Of a DNA stretch of 64,000 bases, positions 23,965 through 35,150 are shown one piece after another. Each line of letters starts with the position of its first letter. The stretch's first letter is position 1. The stretch is from positions 2,948,124 through 3,012,123 of the forward strand of contig NC_051082.1 in the NCBI RefSeq assembly GCF_004664715.2, written 5' to 3'. Source of the stretch: Peromyscus leucopus. Its lineage: Eukaryota > Chordata > Mammalia > Rodentia > Cricetidae. The notes under the pieces were generated by a model that saw only the letters and a list, made by a program, of their open reading frames with translations, was not told the DNA's origin and searched no databases. A program made the translations under genes and the position numbers.

Positions 23965-24262
23965 AAGAGTGGCTGGGGAGACGGCTGAGCCAAGGAAGAG
24001 TTTGCCACCAAACAATCACAAGGACCCGAGTTTGGGTCCCCCACACCCACATAAAAAGACCGGCATAGAGACACATGTCTGAAATCCCAGAACTGAGGAG
24101 GCAGAGACAGGGGACCCTGGAGCCAACTGGACAGCTGAACTAGTGAGCTCCAGGTTCAGTGAGAGACTCTACCTCAAACAATAGGGTAGAGAACAGTAAC
24201 AGAAGTGTAAACCTCTGGTCTCCACACACATACACACACACAGGTACACACACACACACAGA
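23965..24262 (+). repeat. B4-family SINE with CA tail
   Basis: GGCTGGGGAGACGGCTGAGC head, CACAAGGACCCGAGTTTGGG, GAGGAGGCAGAGACAGGGGA, GTGAGCTCCAGGTTCAGTGA and AACCTCTGGTCTCCACACAC are the complete B4 order, then a CA run to 24,262. Confidence 0.85.
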
Positions 24263-24399
24263 AGCAAGGTTGACTAATGCATCAGAAATACCCAATGCCA
24301 GTGTGAGAAGCTCAGTTATGCGTTCTGGGCAGTGGGCATGGGATTACCTGGGCTTCTGGGTCTTGCCAAATATCCTACATGATTTCTTCTGCTGATCTA

Positions 24400-24490
24400 A
24401 CATAGCCTCTGGAGATGGGGACGTGAAGGCCCAGAGAAGGAGAGCTACAGTCCCAGGGTCACACAGCTGACCCTGACACTCTGATGCTGT
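24400..24490 (-). repeat. MIR fragment, reverse
   Basis: GGCCCAGAGAAGGAGAGCTA followed by AGGGTCACACAGCTGACC is the reversed MIR. Confidence 0.6.
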
Positions 24491-25284
24491 CTATTACCAC
24501 GTCCACACATGCCCGCCCCCTTCTCCGACACTCTAAGGACACACATGTCACCACTCACCCCATTATGCAAATGCTGGGTGATCTGCATCCTGGGAGGACC
24601 CAACCCAGTTCATGAAATATTAATGAATACCGATGGACTTGAATGAATGGGTGAACTCGTGAATGAGCAGTGGCGGGATCCAAGAGAGTCAAAGTTCCCG
24701 GAGGGTGGCCACTGCTCTCTCTTGCTCCAGCGGCCAGAGCTGCGCCCAGGAAGGGGTCATGCGAATGGTTCGCTGTTCAAGGGTGAGTCAGTGTGCCAGC
24801 TCCTGCCTTCCTCAGGTCCTCCTGGCAGAGGCACTCATCAAAGACTGTGGATGGAGCAGGCCATTAGCCCACCATAGCAGAGATACCTCCTAGGTGCGGG
24901 CAGCGGAAGTAGGGAGGCATCCGAGATGAGATTCAAGAGGGGCGTGCGGGTGTACTTAGGGGAATTCTGCATCTTATTCCCATCACATCAAAGAGAGCAG
25001 GAAAGGAGGAAGCTAGAAAGAATCAGAAATGCGTACGCTTCACTTGAGGCCGTCCTGTAAGACACCACGCCTGTTCTCCTCAAACTTGTGTCAGGGAGCC
25101 AAGGACCAGAGGACTGTTGCGTCACGGAGGGAGCCCCTCTCAGTTTCCTCATCTGAACAATAGGCTTCCCTTTCCACAGCGCTGGCTCTGCGGCTTTGTT
25201 TGTGAACAGCGAGTGCAATAGTGGAACCCTCCACTGTGCGTCAGGGACGGCCCTTCCTCTTGCTGCTCACGATAGACCTCCCCA

Positions 25285-25350
25285 GGACCTGGAGTAATTA
25301 ATTTGTTTGGGAACAAATCTCATTAACTGATTGTCCAAGTTAATACTTTA
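25285..25350. promoter_or_regulatory. Candidate non-coding element, AT-rich
   Basis: GGAGTAATTAATTTGTTTGG followed by ATCTCATTAACTG and GTTAATACTTTATGG. Three homeodomain-type cores within 60 bases of unique DNA. Confidence 0.25.
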
Positions 25351-26379
25351 TGGGGCACGCTTGGCTGCCTCTCTGGACCCCTCAGCAGAGCACCAGGTTG
25401 TGTTTTCCCAGGCAGAGCACAGAATGAAACGCCAGCACATTACCGTGACCACCAAAGTCGGGTGCATACAGAGCTGGCTCCTCTTCTGCCCTGGAAAATT
25501 CTGGGGTGGGTGTGGGAGGCTCTCTGGGAATGACACGTTTATTTGGCTCATTAAAGACCATCAACCAGGTAGTTGCTTTTTAGGGAGGAGGGCAAGTCCA
25601 GGCTAGCTTGTTTGGCTATGGACAGTGGCCTTGGAGTTCATGGAGTTCCAGTGCTGGCTCCCTGGAGGGTTCACTGGTCCACAGGGGACAGCAGGGGCGA
25701 GGGACACTGGAGTTTCACCTGAGTTCAAAGCACAGGTAGTTATACTCCTTGTCTGTGTATTACTGTGCCGCTCACACCTACTAAGCACTCAGCACAGGCA
25801 GAATGTGCTGAGGCAGACAGTAGGTCTTCAAGAGTGGATGGATCCTGACTTCACTACAAATTGCCCCTCCGTCACCGCAGGCACCGATAATTAAACCCAA
25901 GTCTGTACACGACATGATGGTAGGGATTCTAAGGACATTCCAGGAGTCTCTCCTGTGCAGCATTCTGGATCTACTTGATTTGCAACTCAGGGAGGGAAGT
26001 GGTTGAGAGAAGACCCTGTCCTCTTGACCTCCTTGCTCAGAGGCTGCCCCACAGTATCCCCATGCACACAGGTGCCTTGGCTCAGGGAGGTCCCAGGACC
26101 CCTACTTTATCCCCAGGGTTCTGTGGCTGAGCTGAGCTCATCTTTGCTTGTAAACCACCAGCCAGAGAGTGAGGGATGCGCCCACCTGTGTCTGCGCCTT
26201 TTGCTCGGAGCCTCGGTTTTATTAAAGAAGATAGTAAAACACCTTAAATTGGGAAGTAGAGTGTAGATGTAGAGGGGGTCGTAAAGCCACCCCGGCGCTC
26301 TCCAGCGCGTCACAAAATGTTTTATCTACTGGGAATCGTAAAAGTGTGAATTCTGTCCTGGGTTGTTATTACACACCAC

Positions 26380-26405
26380 CGAGACGCCGCCGCCGCCGCT
26401 GTCAT
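26380..26405. repeat. CGC trinucleotide run
   Basis: ACGCCGCCGCCGCCGCTG, an isolated GC-rich triplet run (26,385-26,402) in otherwise moderate-GC intron DNA. Confidence 0.85.
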
Positions 26406-26594
26406 CGCAAGATTCCAGGAAAGGCCGCACTTTCATTCACGCCCGGGAGCAGCTAGCTGAGGAACCCGCTTGCAAGTCACCGGGCAGGTGGGAAGGGCTC
26501 GGTTACCTCCCTTGCACACGCTGTACACTAACGAGGTGGGACACCTGCTGACGCCCTGAGTGTGTGAGGAGACCAGAGCATCTCTCTGTAAGAC

Positions 26595-26870
26595 CCACCC
26601 ACCCAGGGAGGGGGCTCAGGGGTGAAGTGTTTGTCTATCACCCACGCAACCTGTGTCAACCTAGGTGCATGCTGGTCACCTCAGCGCTGGGGCACGAAAG
26701 GAGGGTGTCTTATTAACTAGCTAGTGTAGGCAAGTGAGGGATGCCAGGCTCAGGGAGAGACTCGTCTCAGAACATTAGGTGAAAAGCTGTTGAAAAAGAT
26801 ATGCATCTCCAAGTCAACCTCTGACTGTCACATGCACACACACACACACACACAGGTGAGCGCACCTACT
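26595..26870 (+). repeat. Decayed B4 SINE with CA tail
   Basis: GGGGGCTCAGGGGTGAAGTG head, CAGGCTCAGGGAGAGACTCG, AAGTCAACCTCTGACTGTCA and a CA-rich tail. The middle is poorly preserved. Confidence 0.55.
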
Positions 26871-27339
26871 CACGTACACACGCGTGTGCACACATGCCCT
26901 CTCCAACACGAACAGTTCCTGCGTACTGACTCAGGTGACACACACCGATCTGTTCAGGCCACATTGCCTGAGCTTTCAGCACGTAGGAGGTACAGTAGTG
27001 GGAGTCTCTGTCCCTGCCTTGGAGGCTCATAGGACCCAGCGAGGAAGCAAGGTCACCTCTGAAGACAGCGACACACCTGTCCGGTGCACCCGTCACAGGG
27101 TCCTGCTGAGTGTGAGGACACGCCTAGGCTCTGAGTTCTGCAGCCTGTAAGTCCTCCCTACAGCCCACCGCCATTTTCCCTTCATAGTTGGGGAGGCCTA
27201 GGCACAGAGGAGGGCAGGGGCCTGCGTACACGCTCATGCCTTTGACATTTGGATCAGTGAGAGAGATCTGAAAGCTAGATGGAAGTACATGAAGAAAGAG
27301 TGAAAACAAAACAAAAAAGTTCTTTGTCTTTAACCCCAA

Positions 27340-27520
27340 CTGAAGCAAAAAGTATGCAAATCAGCCTCAGCCCATCATTTTTATTTATGCCATAAATTAG
27401 GCAAATTTCCCCTCCCGAAGCCCTGGAAAATGAGGCTTGATTCCACATATTTTGCATTAATTTCCAAGGCAGTTGGCCCCAAATTAGCTTTACAACTTGC
27501 TAAACCTGCTTTAAAAGGGG
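27340..27520. promoter_or_regulatory. Candidate conserved non-coding element
   Basis: Unique AT-rich stretch with GTATGCAAATCAG (octamer core ATGCAAAT), TTTTTATTTATGCCATAAAT, TTTTGCATTAATTTCC and CCAAATTAGC. Octamer and TAAT motifs are what POU/homeodomain enhancers show. Function is inferred only. Confidence 0.35.
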
Positions 27521-27779
27521 TGCAGAAGGTAGAGGGCTGTTCAGAAGTCTTCAGGGAATGAGATGTTTGAGGGGCGCTCTGTGCCCTCTCTTTGAAGATT
27601 AATGTAGGGGTGTGGTGGGCTTTCACACCCGGGGCTGCCGCACACAGCCACATAGGTTGTACACCGACTAATTCCAGGCTACTGTCGGCCTGGAGTGTGG
27701 TAGGAAAGGCTCCTCGTGGGGCTGTGCAGGGTGGTGATCCCGTGCATCCCCTCTGGACCATGCAGAGTGAAGGAAGCTC

Positions 27780-27850
27780 TTTGAATCTCCTTTTTACAGA
27801 TGGAAACTGAGGCTGGAGGAGAGTATGTGGCTTCCTCCTGCTCACGCAGA
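27780..27850 (-). repeat. MIR fragment, reverse
   Basis: TTTTTACAGATGGAAACTGA and GGCTGGAGGAGAGTATGTGG match the reversed MIR. Confidence 0.55.
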
Positions 27851-27979
27851 CTCACCAATCTGGTCAGAGCTCAGTTAATTCTGTCCCGGTACTTCTTCCT
27901 CTACAATCACCCCCTCCCCGCCACCCGGAGAGCTCTCAGGACCTGGTCAGTGAACCTGCACCTGCCTGGAGGCTTGTAT

Positions 27980-28150
27980 TTGTTTCTTTTTTCTTTCTTT
28001 TGGTTTTTCGAGACAGGGTTTCTCTGTGTAGCTTTGCGCCTTTCCTGGAACTCACTCTGTAGCCCAGGCTGGCCTTGAGCTCACAGAGATCCTCCTGCCT
28101 CTGCCTTCCGAGTGCTGGGACTAAAGGCGTGCGAATCCACTGCCTGGTGA
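27980..28150 (-). repeat. Full-length B1 SINE, reverse, cricetid type
   Basis: GGTTTTTCGAGACAGGGTTT, CTGTGTAGCTTTGCGCCTTT, CCTGGAACTCACTCTGTAGC, GCCTTGAGCTCACAGAGATC and GAGTGCTGGGACTAAAGGCG are all present with little divergence. The TTTGCGCCTTTCC segment is the subfamily mark that I associate with hamster, vole and deer mouse B1. Confidence 0.92.
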
Positions 28151-28456
28151 GGCTTGTAAAACACAGCTGACCATTGGGCATCCCCTCCCCACCCCAGGCT
28201 AGCATCCCTCCAGGCCATCTCTCCCTCTCTACTCAGAGCAGGTCCCGGACCAGACGTCTACACCTTCTCTCTTTATACTCGTTTAGAGTGGGTCAACTTT
28301 AAATGAGTTCAAATTCAGCTTTCTTATGTCCTCTGCTCCATCAACTCAAACTGCAAATTTCCATCCCAAGTCAAGGGTGTGGAGAATATATATTTTCTGT
28401 AAATGGTTTTGCCTTGTGTACAAATACTTTACATCTTGGTTGAAGACTGGATGCCG

Positions 28457-28735
28457 TCCATCCATCATCTATCCATCATCTACCCACCCATCCATCTATC
28501 CATCCATTATCCATCTATCCATCCATCAGCCATCCATCCATCCATCAGCCATTCATCTATCATCCATTCACCCCCACCCACTTATCCAGTCACTCTACTC
28601 ATTCATAGGAGTGATAATTAACCTTTACCATCCATCATCCATCCACCCCACCCACTTATCCAGTCACTCATCCACCCACCCATTCACCTATCCATCCATC
28701 CATCCATCCATCCATCCATCCATCCATCCATCCTC
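28457..28735. repeat. CATC tetranucleotide microsatellite
   Basis: ATCC/CATC units with CACC and unique interruptions. A segment near 28,590-28,625 recurs at 28,740-28,770 (CAGTCACTCTACTC...CATAG...TGATAA), so part of the array has been duplicated. Confidence 0.92.
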
Positions 28736-29479
28736 CCTTTCAGTCACTCTACTCACTCATAGAAATGATAAGAATCAACTTTCACCCTCAAGGATCATCC
28801 AGAGGAGAGGAGGACAGTCACCATGACTGTGGGGCCTCCTAGCTTGTTGGCCATGATTGTTTGTGTGCCCCTCCCCCAGCCTGATGAACACATATGTGCC
28901 TGCCGGAGCCACATCTTAGCACCCTAAAAGTGTCGAGGAGTCAGCAGAGCCCATGAGCATTGTCTCTCTTGGCCATTGCTCTATTTGGCTTATGGATATG
29001 AGTGACCTCGCTTCATGTGTGGGTTAAGCAAGGCAGCCCATTTCGTGGCACAGAGGGCAGTGCAGGCCAGCCACATTCTTCTGGGAGCTAAGAAAGAGCT
29101 GAGTGTCCTTAGCTTAGTTAGGACAGAGATGGCCTAGAATAGTCTTATGCAATGGCTTTCTGGGAAGGTGGAGACTGGTGCTCACTCCGCGCTGTCCAGC
29201 ATGGCAGCCGCCAACCATGGCAGGCTGCTTGAGATGCGGCTGGAAAGACACGGGAAACTCTAATCCTACTGAACGGTCTCCACGTGTGCCAATTGGCAGG
29301 GCACAATCTCTGGCAGAAGCTGGAGACGTCATAATAGCCCAGGATGAGCTGGGAGGGTGGTGGACATGGCAAATGGGAGTCAGGTGACTGAGAGGGAGCC
29401 TGTGCCAGCAGACACACAAGAAGCAGAGAGATGGGAGGGTGGCTCCTCCCCGCAGCATCCCTGGCTCCACACTTGGCAC

Positions 29480-29578
29480 CACAGCTGCCTGTGACTCAAG
29501 CTCTTCAGGAGGCCCGGGAGTTCCGGGCTAGCCTGAGCTACACAGCAAAACCTGACCACAACAAAACAAGACAAGAGC
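29480..29578 (+). repeat. B1 SINE fragment
   Basis: CTCTTCAGGAGGCCCGGGAG, GGGCTAGCCTGAGCTACACA and GCAAAACCTGACC follow B1. The tail is CAACAAAACAAG. Confidence 0.65.
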
Positions 29579-29799
29579 TCTGGGGCAAGCCGCTCGCCCT
29601 TGAGGTGCCCTGACTGAGTCTTGGTTTCATGTTCCATTTGGGTTTCCACCACACAGTCCCACCGACCGGGAGATGTGTGGACGTCAGGAGTTTGCCTCTC
29701 ATAGCTGGGGAGATGAGAAAATCCAGTGCCTAATGACGGCCTGCTGCTTACAACCCAGCCTTCTCAGTGTGGAGTCCGGGATTGTCTTCTGTTCAACCC

Positions 29800-30108
29800 C
29801 ATGTACATGTGTGCAGCATGTGTGTTTGTGTGCACGCGGAGGCCCAAGGCTGATGTCAGGAGTCTTCCTCCGTACCTTAGTCACTGAGGTAGGTTCTCTC
29901 CCTGAGCCCAGAGCTCACAGGCACTAGTCTAGCCAGCCAGCTTGCTCCGGGGGAGCCTTCCTCTGCTTTCTGAACACTGGAGCAACCGGCAGGCTGCTGT
30001 GCTGCCACGGACTTGACATTTCTGTGGGTTTGGGGGATCTAGACTCCCATCTTGATGCTTGTCAGGCAAGTGATTTACCAGGCACTGCCTTTCCCCAACT
30101 CTGGCCTC
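29800..30108 (-). repeat. B4-family SINE, reverse, near full length
   Basis: TG-rich tail remnant, GGCTGATGTCAGGAGTCTTC, CCCAGAGCTCACAGGCACTA, GTCTAGCCAGCCAGCTTGCT, TTGGGGGATCTAGACTC and GCTTGTCAGGCAAGTGATTT are in the reversed B4 order. Confidence 0.78.
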
Positions 30109-31669
30109 TTTTTTAAGGTCACCGATCTCATTCTCAGGGCTCCACCCTCTTGCTGATTGCCTCCCACAAAACCCCTCCTACCCAGGGGTGGGGTGGGATT
30201 TGAACATATGAAACGTGGGTGGGGTACAAACATTCCACTGCACATGCCCATTTATGATGCTCAGTTTTGCAAGTGCCTCCAAATTGGGGGCGGGTGAGGC
30301 TAGACCAGGAAACTCCCACCCAGAGGCCCATGTTCAGCACCTTTCCCCTCTATGGTTTGTCCAAAGCTCTAGACAAACCCTGGGCACTGGACTGAACCCA
30401 CCAGCCTGGTCCGGTTTCTTGTCCAAGGCTGGTACTGACCACATCACGTTTGTCCCAGTCAACTTCCCCTGGTCTTCACAACCCAGCTCCCCAGGTTTCT
30501 CCATCAGCAGCTTTCCAAGATCCACGGGGAGGGGGGGGTCAAGGGAGCCCCACAGGGATCTATGGCTATGGCTGGATCTCCCAGAGCCCCTGGGGTTCTG
30601 CTCACTTGACTCAGGCCATCTGTGCAGATGACCCTATTCCCAGGGGCATGGCACTCTAAGGGTACCTCAAAGATGCAGGTGCCAGCTCCTCATGGAGGCT
30701 CACGGCTTGACGTTGCCTTCCTGTCTCGCTTCCCCATGCGGCTCTATTTCTGATGCCTTCGGCTTTGCGGGCTCTGTTGCCACAGAGAGAAGTCATCGCT
30801 GTGGCTTCTCCGCGTAGAAGACATACATTTGAGACAAGCGAGGATTCTACACTTTCCCTTCCTCCCCGTCTCTCCTTCCTCCACGGGGTCTGGATATGTA
30901 TCTGAGGCTGGCATGGGAGTCACTGTGTTTTCTCATTCTGGTGATCCTCCTGCCTCAGCGCATATCACTGAACCTAGCCAGCTTCCCGGAGTCAGAGCCA
31001 GGGTGAGGACCTGAGTCCTAGTTCTGCATCTCCTCGGTAGGACTTTGAGGCACATCTTCCTTGTGTCTGGCTCTTTCTTTAATAAAAAACGGGAGTATGG
31101 GAGAGAGACAAAGGCAGGTGGGGACCCTAGAGAGCTGCCTCAGGAGGTGGACACTGCAGACCCTGGGAGGGCTATTGGAACCCCACCCACCCAGGCATGT
31201 TGTCATTAGGGTGGGCAAGACAGAGACTGCCACCATAGGCAAGGTCCGTGCCAGCTCAGGACGTAACACACATCCACCAAGCAACAGATTTAAAAGCCAG
31301 GCTGCTGACTCTGAAGCCTGATGTTTATTAATGTCTCTGTGTTTTCCCAGGATTCAGTGGGGGTATGTGCTGATTTTGGAGCTGCCTGGGACCTAAGAGG
31401 AGACAGATCCCAAGGCCACCTGTAGGGCATCCACAGAGTTTCTATACGGCAATGAGCTTGGCTGCAAGAACAACCGTATCCAGCATTTCTTCTGGAAAGA
31501 AAGATGCTTCGGAGGACCCGCTGGGAGCACCCGTTATCCTCGTACAGAATTTGCACGGAGGGCTCTTCTCTCATTACAGGGTGTATCTCTCTCCTCCCTC
31601 ATGTTTTGATTTCCCTCTGTTCCTCCTTTCACTGTAGACATCTCCAGCGATTTCCCATTTGTTGCTGCA

Positions 31670-31775
31670 TTGATTTTCCTCACAGCCATCCTACCAGGGA
31701 GGACCCCGTGATCGTCCTCTTGTAAGATGAAGCTGCCTGGGATCACACAGATCTGGGAGGTTCAACTCCAGGTCA
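31670..31775 (-). repeat. MIR fragment, reverse
   Basis: TTTTCCTCACAGCCATCCTA, CTTGTAAGATGAAGCTGCCT and GGGATCACACAGATCTGGGA are the reversed MIR in order. Confidence 0.65.
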
Positions 31776-32004
31776 CCATAAAGAAGATGAAAACAACGTA
31801 GCCTCGTTGACAAATGGTCTGTGCGCTCACGCTGGGGCAGACCCAGGCTGAGGAGTTTTTGGATGCTTCACGTTCAGTCAAGCTCTGTAAGAGTACATCA
31901 TCTGGGAAGGGGGGGGTATGTGAACGAATAATGAGTGAATTACCCATAATTGAGGGATGCATGGGGCGCAGAGAGCCACATGGCTGGCATGGGAGGAGAG
32001 AAGC

Positions 32005-32070
32005 AACAGGCAGCTCCTGGGTTTGAGGCCAGCCTGGGCTACGCAGAGAAATCGTGTCTGGATAAAAGAA
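32005..32070 (+). repeat. B1 SINE fragment
   Basis: GGGTTTGAGGCCAGCCTGGG and CTACGCAGAGAAATCGTGTC give the B1 3' half only. Confidence 0.7.
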
Positions 32071-32439
32071 TCTTCAAGGTCAGAGAATGGTGTTCGTCTT
32101 TTGTGGGGGGCCAACGTAGGCTCAGGGAGCCACAGCAAGCAGCTCAGGGCTGCACTCTGGAACCAGCCCACTGGAAATTATATCCTGTGGCCTCAGCTGA
32201 GCCAGCAGGAGGTTGTCCTAGGGGGATGGTCCGGGCTGCAGGGTCAACCTGAGTAAGAACGGAACGCTGCTTCACATAGGAGCCGTCTTCCCGGTCTGAG
32301 CAAAGCTGAGGTGACAACTTTCTCGCAGGGCAAGCCAACTCGGGACACCTGACATCTGCTCCTGGTTGAGAGGACACCTGCCAGTGTGGAGTCCTGCCAG
32401 ACGGACATGCTCTCCAGGCTGCCTCAACATCTAGAACAA

Positions 32440-32970
32440 GGCTGGGCTCTGGGATCCAAAGACCCTGGGTTTGAATCCCACCCTAGTCATGCATTGCCCA
32501 TGAGACCCTGTCTTAGGGTTTATGTTGCTATGATGAAACATCACGACCAAAATCTACTTGGGGAGAAAAGGGTTTATTTCAGCTTACAGTTCCACCCCAC
32601 AGTTCCCCACTGGGGGACATCAGAGCCGGGATTCAAGCAGGGTAAGAATCTGAATGCAGAAGCTGGAGCACAGACCACAGAGGAGTGCGGCTCACTGGCT
32701 TGCTCCTCATGGCCTGCTCAGCTTGCTTTCTTATATACCCAGGACCACCATTCCAGGGGTGGCACCCATACCAAATCAGTCACCACTCAAGAAAATGTAC
32801 CACAGGCTTGCATGCCGATCTGGTGGGGGCATTTTTCTCAACTGATGTTTCCTCTTTCCAAAAACTCTAACTTGTGTCAGGCTGACATCAAACTAGCCAT
32901 CACAGACCCTGAACAAGTGCCTGGGCGTTCCTGAGACTCAGTTTCCCCTTCTGTAAAATTCAGCTGTTGA
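32440..32970 (+). repeat. MIR split by a younger insertion
   Basis: The left MIR part (32,440-32,510) has GACCCTGGGTTTGAATCCCA. The right part (32,904-32,970) resumes with TGAGACTCAGTTTCCCCTTC and TGTAAAATTC. They are consecutive parts of one MIR interrupted by the 393-bp element at 32,511-32,903. Confidence 0.7.
32511..32903 (+). mobile_element. Rodent interspersed repeat inserted in a MIR, with 8-bp target duplication
   Basis: TTAGGGTTTATGTTGCTATG, GGAGAAAAGGGTTTATTTCA, TCCTCATGGCCTGCTCAGC and an end CTTGTGTCAGGCTGACATCA with ACTAGCCATCAC form a repeat very common in mouse and hamster genomes (RMER-like; name uncertain). AGACCCTG flanks it at 32,503-32,510 and 32,904-32,911, an 8-bp target site duplication. 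It encodes nothing. Confidence 0.75.
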
Positions 32971-33574
32971 TGTCTCCTGACGGATCTGGACAGGATCAGG
33001 TGGGAGAATGTGGAAAAGGCGCAGAGTAGACTGGCACTGGTCTCGTGAGAAAGCCAGGAAGTGGGAGTGTTTGGAGTCTTCAGCTTTCGGGGTGGTCAGC
33101 TTCCAGAGCAGCCCCATCTCCCTGGGGTTCAACTGTCTGGTGAGTGCCAAGCTCACGACTGTCCTGGCTTTTCCCAGCCCTGTGAGGCCGCCTCATGGTA
33201 ATGATCAACCCACCAGCAGATGGAAAGACTTTGGCTTGTGCCTAGGAAGTGACTGTGCTGGTCCTGAATCCTGATGTCTCTTCCATTATGAGAAATTTCA
33301 GCCAGTTTCGATGCGAGCCAAGGCTGTTGGGGCTGTCGACTGGCCTTGCTTTCTTCTTCTTCTTGGCTGCACAAAATAAACCCTGAGCTCCCTCTTCTGA
33401 AGCCACTGACTTAGGAAAATTCTAGCCGACCCAGTGATTTCTACCCCAGTGGCCTTCCGGGCTTAGTGAGCACAGAGCTGGCCCGACCCGGTGGCTGTAC
33501 CTTAGTGGAGGTTTGTTCCCTTATGTTATTATTCTACAATAGGGCAGGACCCAGTGTGGACAGCCCATCCCACA

Positions 33575-33680
33575 GGCTCTGCCTGGGTTCAAGGCTTCCC
33601 TGGCCATCTCTGGGCAATGGTGGGAGGTGAGACTTTAGCTGCTCTGAGTCTTAGTTTCTTTATCTACAGAAAGGGGGGAA
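33575..33680 (+). repeat. MIR fragment
   Basis: CTCTGCCTGGGTTCAAGGCT, then CTGAGTCTTAGTTTCTTTAT and CTACAGAAAGGGG follow MIR. Confidence 0.6.
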
Positions 33681-33964
33681 GCTGGGAGGCCTAGAACCTG
33701 GGACCATAGCCAGGGCATATTCGCACCACGTGCTCACCTGCCACCCCCTCAGTGACTTGGCACCACTCCCTACACCTTCACTTCTGACTCAGTTTACCCT
33801 CCTTATCCTCAGCCTGAGTACCAGGCACTGCACCAGTCACCAGAGTGCATTCAACATCCACCTTGCTCATGCCAGTTGGCCCCTGCTGTGCAGGGCTTTG
33901 GGACAGGGAGGCATCAAGGGACTTGGCGTAAGGGGTGTATTTTGAGGTTAGGAATTAGGGGGCT

Positions 33965-34190
33965 GCGGAAGTGACGCCGTGGGTGAAGCATTTGCTGGAT
34001 AAGCGTGAGGACTTGAGTTCAGACCTCAGCACCCGTGGAAAAGCCAGATGCAAAATGTGTCCCTGTCACTTCACTACTGGGGAGGCGGAGGCAGGCAGAA
34101 CCAGGGGACTCCAGATTCAGTCTCTAAAAGTAAAGTTGAGAGCTACCGAGGAAGGCACCCAGCGTCAACCTCTGGTCTGCACACCTGCAC
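33965..34190 (+). repeat. B4-family SINE
   Basis: GTGGGTGAAGCATTTGCTGG, GAGGACTTGAGTTCAGACCT, ACTCCAGATTCAGTCTC and CACCCAGCGTCAACCTCTGG are B4 in order. Its tail runs into the CA array at 34,190. Confidence 0.82.
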
Positions 34191-34524
34191 ACACACACAC
34201 AAACACACACACACACACACACCACAGACACACACACATACATACCACAGACACACACACACAGACACACAAGACACCCCCCACACCATACATATACACA
34301 CACATTCGCAGACACACACAGATGTACACACACACAAGACACTCCCCCCCACACCACACATACACACACTCAGACACACACATTCTCAGACACACCACAC
34401 ACACACACACACACCACAGACACACACACACATACATACCACAGTCACAGACACACAGACACACAAGACACTCCCCCCCCACACCACACATACACACACT
34501 CAGACACACACATTCTCAGATACA

Positions 34525-34568
<44 letters not shown>
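34190..34568. repeat. CA microsatellite with higher-order repeat
   Basis: CA-rich array in which AAGACACYCCCCCC recurs at 34,271, 34,336 and 34,465 (spacings 65 and 129), together with ACACTCAGACACACACATTC. Segments of roughly 65-129 bp have been copied within the array. The 218-240 residue frames are artefacts. Confidence 0.92.
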
Positions 34569-34572
<4 letters not shown>

Positions 34573-34579
34573 GCCTCAT

Positions 34580-34680
34580 TTTGTAGGCCAAGCTGGTCTA
34601 GAACTCACAGACCTCCTGCCTCAGCTAAGGCTCCTGAGGGCTGGGATGACAGGTGTGTGCCGCCACAACCAGTCAAGAGA
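34580..34680 (-). repeat. B1 SINE fragment, reverse
   Basis: TTTGTAGGCCAAGCTGGTCT, AGAACTCACAGACCTCCTGC and GGGATGACAGGTGTGTGCCG are reversed B1. Confidence 0.75.
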
Positions 34681-34744
34681 CTGGTTTTCATAAGGAAACA
34701 ATAGGTTTTGTTGCACTCCTATCAAAGTGGACAGCATGATGTCA

Positions 34745-34870
34745 CAGGGCACATGTGTGAGCCCTACATGGTGGCACATAACTGTCATCAAGCACTTGGG
34801 AGGTAGAAGTGGGGGGATGAGGAGTTCGAGGTCAGCCTGGGATACATGAAACCCTGTGTCAGCCCCTACC
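34745..34870 (+). repeat. B1 SINE
   Basis: CCCTACATGGTGGCACATAA, CACTTGGGAGGTAGAAGTGG and GAGTTCGAGGTCAGCCTGGG, then GAAACCCTGTGTC follow B1. Confidence 0.78.
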
Positions 34871-35019
34871 CCGCGGTACACGGACCCACATACACAGTAA
34901 AATGGGCGCTACGGCAGGATTCATTCACATCCTGTTCATGTCACACAGTTACTCATCCTACCTCCCCAAAAGAGATCCCTAAATGTGACACCTACCCTCC
35001 AGGTTAAGAGAGTCGCACA

Positions 35020-35150
35020 CAGGCCTGGGATTGACACAGCCTGCTACCCATTTGTGATCCCCTTCTCTCGGTGCCTCAGTTTCCCTTATCTGCACATCAG
35101 GAATAACACGCATTTCTGTCTGGTGGTGAGGGTGCTGCACACGATCCTCA
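35020..35150 (+). repeat. MIR fragment
   Basis: GGTGCCTCAGTTTCCCTTAT followed by CTGCACATCAGGAATAACAC is a MIR core. Confidence 0.6.

Noticed and set aside
30330..30350. TTCAGCACC half-site of RE1
   Set aside because: No GGACAGC partner within a workable distance.
33971..34704. 240-codon and 218-codon frames
   Set aside because: B4 SINE plus CA array plus B1 fragment read through. No gene.
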